NCBI GenBank assembly: GCA_030849805.1
Contig: JASANZ010002264.1
Coordinates: 1 to 64,000 of the forward strand
Direction of reading: 5' to 3'
DNA from: Sergeia podlipaevii
Lineage: Eukaryota; Euglenozoa; Kinetoplastea; Trypanosomatida; Trypanosomatidae
DNA: 64,000 nt
The notes under the pieces are model-generated. The model made no database searches, had not been told where the DNA came from, and worked only from the letters and a program-made list of their open reading frames with translations. Shown piece by piece: positions 59,509 through 64,000 of the stretch (positions within the stretch are counted from its first letter, which is position 1; each line of letters begins with the position of its first letter). The position numbers and the translations under genes were made by a program.

Positions 59509-60554
59509 GACTCGTGAACGTGTGGTAGTGAATGTATAGAGTTTCTAAAACTGCGTGCACAAATACAATTGGCCAATTTTTGTATCCTACTTTGTCCTGG
59601 ATGTTTTAAAAAGTTTGGATAACTATCTATTCTTCCTTTTTTAAATTATCTGTATTCTTGTGTCAGTGGCTAAAGCTCAGTATAAGCGTTTTGCTATCCA
59701 ATAAACTTTTATTTTTTCCCCCCAAAAAAACAAAAATGCTTATGTTCTAGAGTTGCTACAAACCTTGTGGACTGCCGTGACGCGATCGTATCTTAACAGT
59801 CCACAAAAAACGGAAGCTTGACTAAATGAGTAAGAAAAAAAAAAAGAGAGAGGGATACGGAACAGTAAAGGAAGTAAATGCGCAAGAGTACAAAGTAACA
59901 AAACACCCAGCTGTGATTGGCAATGGAAAAAAAACGCATAAATAAATATAATACTATCCCCCTCTTTTTCAAAAAGCTTACCTACGACACACGCAAGTAT
60001 GCATAATTCTTCTATCGTAGTTTAAAAAGAAGGGCCTTCCAAATATACAAAAAAAAAAACATTGAGAAGGATAGAAACATAAAAAGATCGCATAAAGAAG
60101 TCAACAAAAGGAAAATCTTTTCGATTCTTGTTTTTTAGGAGGTATCTATGGAGAAAGGTGAATATATGTGAACACATGTCCTCTCTGGCATCGTTCAAAA
60201 TATACATTGGGCATGCATTTCCTCTGAAGTACATTACTACCGGATTGACCGTAGTGAATGCGGGTCAGCACAAAAAGCATCCCTCGCAAGTAACTGCTCA
60301 ATAGCAAAAAAAAAGTACACTCAAGGAGAGGGGCCATCATTGCGTAGTACACACAACCAGCACCACAGATCACAAATTCAAAGTAAAATGACGAAATAGA
60401 AGATAGAGGGGATAAAGAAAAAGAGTACATATCATCATCAAGAAGACGTAAACACATGTACAAAGCGGTACCCCCAACACAATTTCAATCTCACTAAAAA
60501 CCTTGTTATCGTGTGTGAAGCAGGCACTACATTTGTCAAAGGAACGCAACAATA

Positions 60555-60585
<31 letters not shown>

Positions 60586-60734
60586 GAAAGAAGCCCCGCG
60601 ACGGGAAGAAAAAAATATATTGTTTGCTACTGTGATAAGCTTCTATGATGTGCATTTCAGAAAAAAAAAAAATGTTCTCCAGCAAAAAAAAAAAAAGAAA
60701 TTTAACCAACAAGTCGCGCGATATATATGATTGA
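59509..60734. repeat. Long spacer (about 1.2 kb) with (AAT)n
   Basis: Contains an AAT trinucleotide repeat at 60555-60584 and A runs at 59837-59844, 60048-60058, 60660-60671 and 60684-60695. Minus frames of 60-105 codons between 60022 and 60754 are low complexity and not credited. Confidence 0.45.
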
Positions 60735-63701
60735 CTATTCAGGCTCAATATCATAAGGAGTCAAAGGTAGCTTGCGCTTCTCGGGCACTGGTGAAATTGA
60801 CTCATCATCCGAGTCCATCAGATCCCACTCGTGCGATTGTAAAGTAGCGAAGCTGATGCCTTCTGGGCGAAACAACTCCTCGCCAGGAACACTCACGTAG
60901 CGAGTGGTGCTGAAGGAGGCTCTTTCAGAAGTGCTCACGTCCAGTATACGCGGCTGCTGACTGTCTTCACTCTTTTTCTCTTCATCAATAAAGTTTGGCA
61001 TTGTGAAGCGCACCTGCTTAATGGTGGTACTGGCAGGACTCACACTCAAGCACTCGCTAGACTCTTGACGCAGCATCTCGGGCAATGAGGCGGATGCAGG
61101 AAGGGGCGGGGAAACGGGCTCGGGAGTGGCGCCAGGAACAGAGCTAGAGTCGAGTTTGCTGCCACCGCCACGTACGCTGGAATGACTACCACAGTCACTA
61201 CCCGCGCATTGGGTCATCCCTTCTTCACCATGCCGAGGAGAAGGACTCGGTGTGTTGGTATGCAAAGGTAAGTACGGCGTAAGTGGGGTATGCACGTCTT
61301 CCAGATGCTGCTGCGTGGGAAGTGCATGGACGCCCTGCAGCACGCTAGTGAGCTTCCCATCAATAACTCTGGCGTTGTGCGTGCTAACCCGAGCAACCTT
61401 CTTCACGACTGACCGCGTAGACACAAGCAGCTCGCGCGTTTGTGCTTGCGCAGTCGCCAGTCTCTCTGTACATGCCACATTATCGGCGTGGCGACTCTCA
61501 GCTGCATCGAGCAAATCTCGCTGCGCCAGTTCCAGTTTTGATAACAGAGGTGAGAAAAACTGCTCTGGGTTGGCAACCGCTGCCGTCACAGTGCGGAGAC
61601 CACCTGCCGCCTCAATGTGCTCTTCATGATTTCTCGATAATCCTTCAACGCACGTCGCTCGGAGAGACTCCACGGACAGTTTCAGAGGCAGTAGCTGAGC
61701 CTTCACTATCTGTTCAAGTGCCTCCAGCAGCTGCGGTGAGGCAGTCAGGCCGTGCGCCGACTCTGCAGAAACAGCAGCGGCAGCAATAGCATTGCCAACC
61801 TGCACACCGCGTGGAGTACTGAATGCCGAAGAAGAAACGGAAATATCTGTGGCACTAAAGTTGGGAAGCGAGGAGACTGCACCGGTCCGGCTGAGATGCA
61901 TCAGCGGGTCCTCGCTTAATGTAGCAAGTGGATGTCCAAGAACGTGGTCCGTGGCAGGACCTACACGTATTGAAGGAAGTGCAACAACTTTCCTCACACC
62001 GCCTGGGCTTAACAATGCCGGAGAGACCGTCACCAGTGGAGCTAGTTCGCTTTCCCTGCCGTCGCCCTGGCAACGTTGTGGCGTGACGCAGCACGACAAT
62101 GACTCTTGTGAGGCAGTGTGAGGCAACATTCTTAACAAAATGTCTCCACACGCAGAGGCCGCTTCAGCCACAATGCGCTCTCGCGCAGCCTCCTCGCGCA
62201 ACTCCAGTTCACTCAGGATCACGTTATCTATCTCCTCCAGCATATCAGCCGTCAGTGCCCGCTCAGCCGCCAGTTCAGCTTCTAAGATGGCCACAGTATC
62301 GACGCTCGCTGGCTGTGCCTCAGTGGGTGAAACAGCAGCCCGGGCAATATTCCGCTGCTGCTCAATCGCTAGAGCCTCCGTCGCGAGTTGCAGTTTCTCC
62401 TCAAGTTCCTTCTTGGCGGCGATGAGCTCTTTAATGAGTCCTGCCCTGCAGTCTACCCGCTGTCTCGGAGAAGAATTTGGTGTAGTTGCAGAAGCATCCA
62501 CCGCGCTCGTACCTACGGCCTCGTTGGGGTCTACGTGCATGTGCGCGTAAAGCTGAGAAGTACGATAAGACTGTGAAGGACTAGCTGCACGTGGTGACAG
62601 ATGTCGCGATATTGAAGTTTGTCGAGTGATAGACAAAGAGCTGTTCCCAAGTGCACCACCAGCGCCAGCACTGCGTGCGTGTAACAGTAAACTTGGAGTG
62701 GAAGGCAAAGAATTAACCCCAATGGATGATGTAAGGCCCAGCATAGTGTACGCCTCAGCCGTCATGCAGAGAGTGGAGCTTGCGCTAAAGGCAGTCATGG
62801 AGCACGCCGATAGCATCTCCTTCAGGGAAGCGAGTTCCAAGGCAGTTCTCCATCGCTCTTCCGTTGCGTCTATCTCACGGCGTGATGCCGCCTCCTCTGC
62901 CACTACAGTTTCAATGGCTATCGTCGCAAAGAACACCATCTCGCTGAGTCCACCATTGCGCAACAGAGAGAGCTCGTGGCTACTGCGCTGCAAGAGATCA
63001 TCAGTGCGCACCACTTCCGTGCGCAAGGCATGTATTTCACGTTCCCTCAGTAACGTCTGCTGTCTTAGCGATTCGGCAGAGTGGGAGAGGTGCTGGACAC
63101 TGTGCAGTGCCTGCTCACGGTCCTTCATAGCCTGATCAAGCTCAAGCCGGAGGGATTCAATTTCTTCGAGATACCCAAGCTCTGCTTTCTTCAAAGACTC
63201 GCGTAGCTGAGCAGTGCGCCGGCAGTGTCGGCACTCCACACTACTCATGCTGTGACTAGTGTCAAGTGACGCTGCGGCCGAGCGAGACCCAACCTCTGAC
63301 GGACAGCGTTGTCGGCGATTCGATTCGATCGAGCGCTGTGGTACAGGGGAGAGGTTGTGCACTATGAGGTCGTGTGTGATGCTGCAGTTGGACTTCTCTT
63401 CCTCACCTTCTCTCCCAGTGCGGCCAAGCGGGGAGGTGTACAATGAGTCCATAAGGCGCTGTGACGAGGTGTCCTCTTCACGCAAAGCAGAGGCCCACTT
63501 TGATGGCGTTATCGCGTCTATAGTTTCGCCTCTCACAAACTCTGAGGGAGCCATGAAGGCTCCTCCAACCCTTCCGACACGAGTCACAGCCTCCTCGCGC
63601 CAAACCTGTTGCCGGTGCTGCACCCTGGCTTGCAAGTGTTCACCACGCAGCTCGTCGTACTCATAATCGCTAGGTGAAGCGGGTTCTATGTTGCCCTGCA
63701 T
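60735..63701 (-). CDS. Coiled-coil protein with a CxxC motif, 988 aa
   Basis: Starts MQGNIEPASPSDYEYDELRG. A CRHCRRT motif near 158-164 precedes a strong coiled coil (about 165-245, with ESLRLELDQAMKDREQAL and RQQTLLREREIHALRTEV). A Ser-rich linker follows, then a second coiled coil (about 425-515, LIAAKKELEEKLQLATEALAIE), another Ser/Pro-rich region and a third helical region (about 660-790). The C-terminus is acidic and ends KRKLPLTPYDIEPE. Many SP and TP sites suggest phosphorylation. No family recognised. An ideal acceptor eight bases upstream fixes the start. Confidence 0.75.
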   Translation of the reverse strand: MQGNIEPASPSDYEYDELRGEHLQARVQHRQQVWREEAVTRVGRVGGAFMAPSEFVRGETIDAITPSKWASALREEDTSSQRLMDSLYTSPLGRTGREGEEEKSNCSITHDLIVHNLSPVPQRSIESNRRQRCPSEVGSRSAAASLDTSHSMSSVECRHCRRTAQLRESLKKAELGYLEEIESLRLELDQAMKDREQALHSVQHLSHSAESLRQQTLLREREIHALRTEVVRTDDLLQRSSHELSLLRNGGLSEMVFFATIAIETVVAEEAASRREIDATEERWRTALELASLKEMLSACSMTAFSASSTLCMTAEAYTMLGLTSSIGVNSLPSTPSLLLHARSAGAGGALGNSSLSITRQTSISRHLSPRAASPSQSYRTSQLYAHMHVDPNEAVGTSAVDASATTPNSSPRQRVDCRAGLIKELIAAKKELEEKLQLATEALAIEQQRNIARAAVSPTEAQPASVDTVAILEAELAAERALTADMLEEIDNVILSELELREEAARERIVAEAASACGDILLRMLPHTASQESLSCCVTPQRCQGDGRESELAPLVTVSPALLSPGGVRKVVALPSIRVGPATDHVLGHPLATLSEDPLMHLSRTGAVSSLPNFSATDISVSSSAFSTPRGVQVGNAIAAAAVSAESAHGLTASPQLLEALEQIVKAQLLPLKLSVESLRATCVEGLSRNHEEHIEAAGGLRTVTAAVANPEQFFSPLLSKLELAQRDLLDAAESRHADNVACTERLATAQAQTRELLVSTRSVVKKVARVSTHNARVIDGKLTSVLQGVHALPTQQHLEDVHTPLTPYLPLHTNTPSPSPRHGEEGMTQCAGSDCGSHSSVRGGGSKLDSSSVPGATPEPVSPPLPASASLPEMLRQESSECLSVSPASTTIKQVRFTMPNFIDEEKKSEDSQQPRILDVSTSERASFSTTRYVSVPGEELFRPEGISFATLQSHEWDLMDSDDESISPVPEKRKLPLTPYDIEPE

Positions 63702-64000
63702 AGCTTCACCTCAAAAAGAAAAAAAAAGAAAAAAAAATAGCAAATAGAAGTTATATGAATATATATATATCTATGATTTATTGTTTGCTGAATGCAAGAA
63801 GTCAATTTGTAATATATGCAGTAAAAGTGCACCAAAAATATGAAAAAGAAAAGGCGTGCTTATCTTCTTCCTCCCTGCTATTAAGCGTCAAAACAGAAAG
63901 AAGAAACAAACAATACAATATATATATATATACATATATAGAAGATGAAGGAGGAGAATAAAGAAGAGTACTCCAAACTTTAAAAAAGAAGATGGAAGTA
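63702..64000. other. Upstream flank at the window edge
   Basis: A/T-rich sequence 5' of the 988-aa gene, with a TA stretch near 63919-63940. It continues into the next intergenic region beyond the window. Confidence 0.4.
63710..63737 (-). promoter_or_regulatory. Predicted trans-splice acceptor of the 988-aa gene
   Basis: A 25-base pyrimidine tract on the coding strand (plus 63713-63737) runs directly into GAG (AG at 63710-63711), and the ATG follows after eight bases. Confidence 0.6.

Noticed and set aside
1..64000. tRNA genes, CRISPR arrays, insertion sequences
   Set aside because: I saw no box A/B pair with a cloverleaf, no spaced direct repeats and no transposase. CRISPR would not be expected in a eukaryotic nuclear genome.

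Overview
The window looks like nuclear DNA of a trypanosomatid kinetoplastid. All 29 supported protein genes lie on the minus strand, with no introns and no strand switch. They are separated by A/T-rich spacers. Many genes have, just 5' of the ATG, a long purine run on the plus strand (a pyrimidine tract on the coding strand) followed by an AG. This is the layout expected of one polycistronic unit processed by spliced-leader trans-splicing and polyadenylation. TAA and TGA are used as stops and conserved domains carry no in-frame stops, so the standard code applies. I cannot name the genus.

Layout, high to low coordinate (the direction of transcription). 64-56 kb: two large coiled-coil proteins of 988 and 1066 aa. 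56-51 kb: a dynein light chain LC8, a kinesin-like protein whose nucleotide-binding motifs are missing, a BUD13-like splicing factor and a PTPMT1-like phosphatase. 50-46 kb: a protein with a probable CTD-interaction domain and a zinc motif, and a mitochondrial carrier. 45-39 kb: IFT144/WDR19 and a UCH-type deubiquitinase. 38-32 kb: a mitochondrial protein built of about seven dsRBD-like modules, and CPSF100. 31-23 kb: two unknown proteins, the RNA polymerase subunit RPB6, a mitochondrial BipA/TypA GTPase and ETF-beta. 22-12 kb: mostly small proteins, including a RAMP4-like tail-anchored protein, a Bet1-like Qc-SNARE, SFT2 and a CEP44-domain protein. 12-0.4 kb: a 1753-aa unknown protein, a BMT5-like methyltransferase with C2H2 fingers, and a type II membrane glycosyltransferase.

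The genes are functionally mixed, as is usual for trypanosomatid units: cilium and centriole (IFT144, LC8, CEP44), mRNA processing (CPSF100, BUD13, the CID protein), mitochondrion (ETF-beta, BipA, carrier, PTPMT1, dsRBD array) and secretory pathway (SNARE, SFT2, RAMP4). Co-location should not be read as operon logic.

The one region that breaks the pattern is about 2.85-4.50 kb. Its composition is more balanced than the spacers, and it holds broken coding-like frames on the plus strand, against the direction of every other gene. It looks like a decayed inserted element of unknown origin. Other points of interest are the pseudokinesin, the tandem dsRBD-like array, the CEP44 and BUD13 homologues, and several very short 5' leaders.
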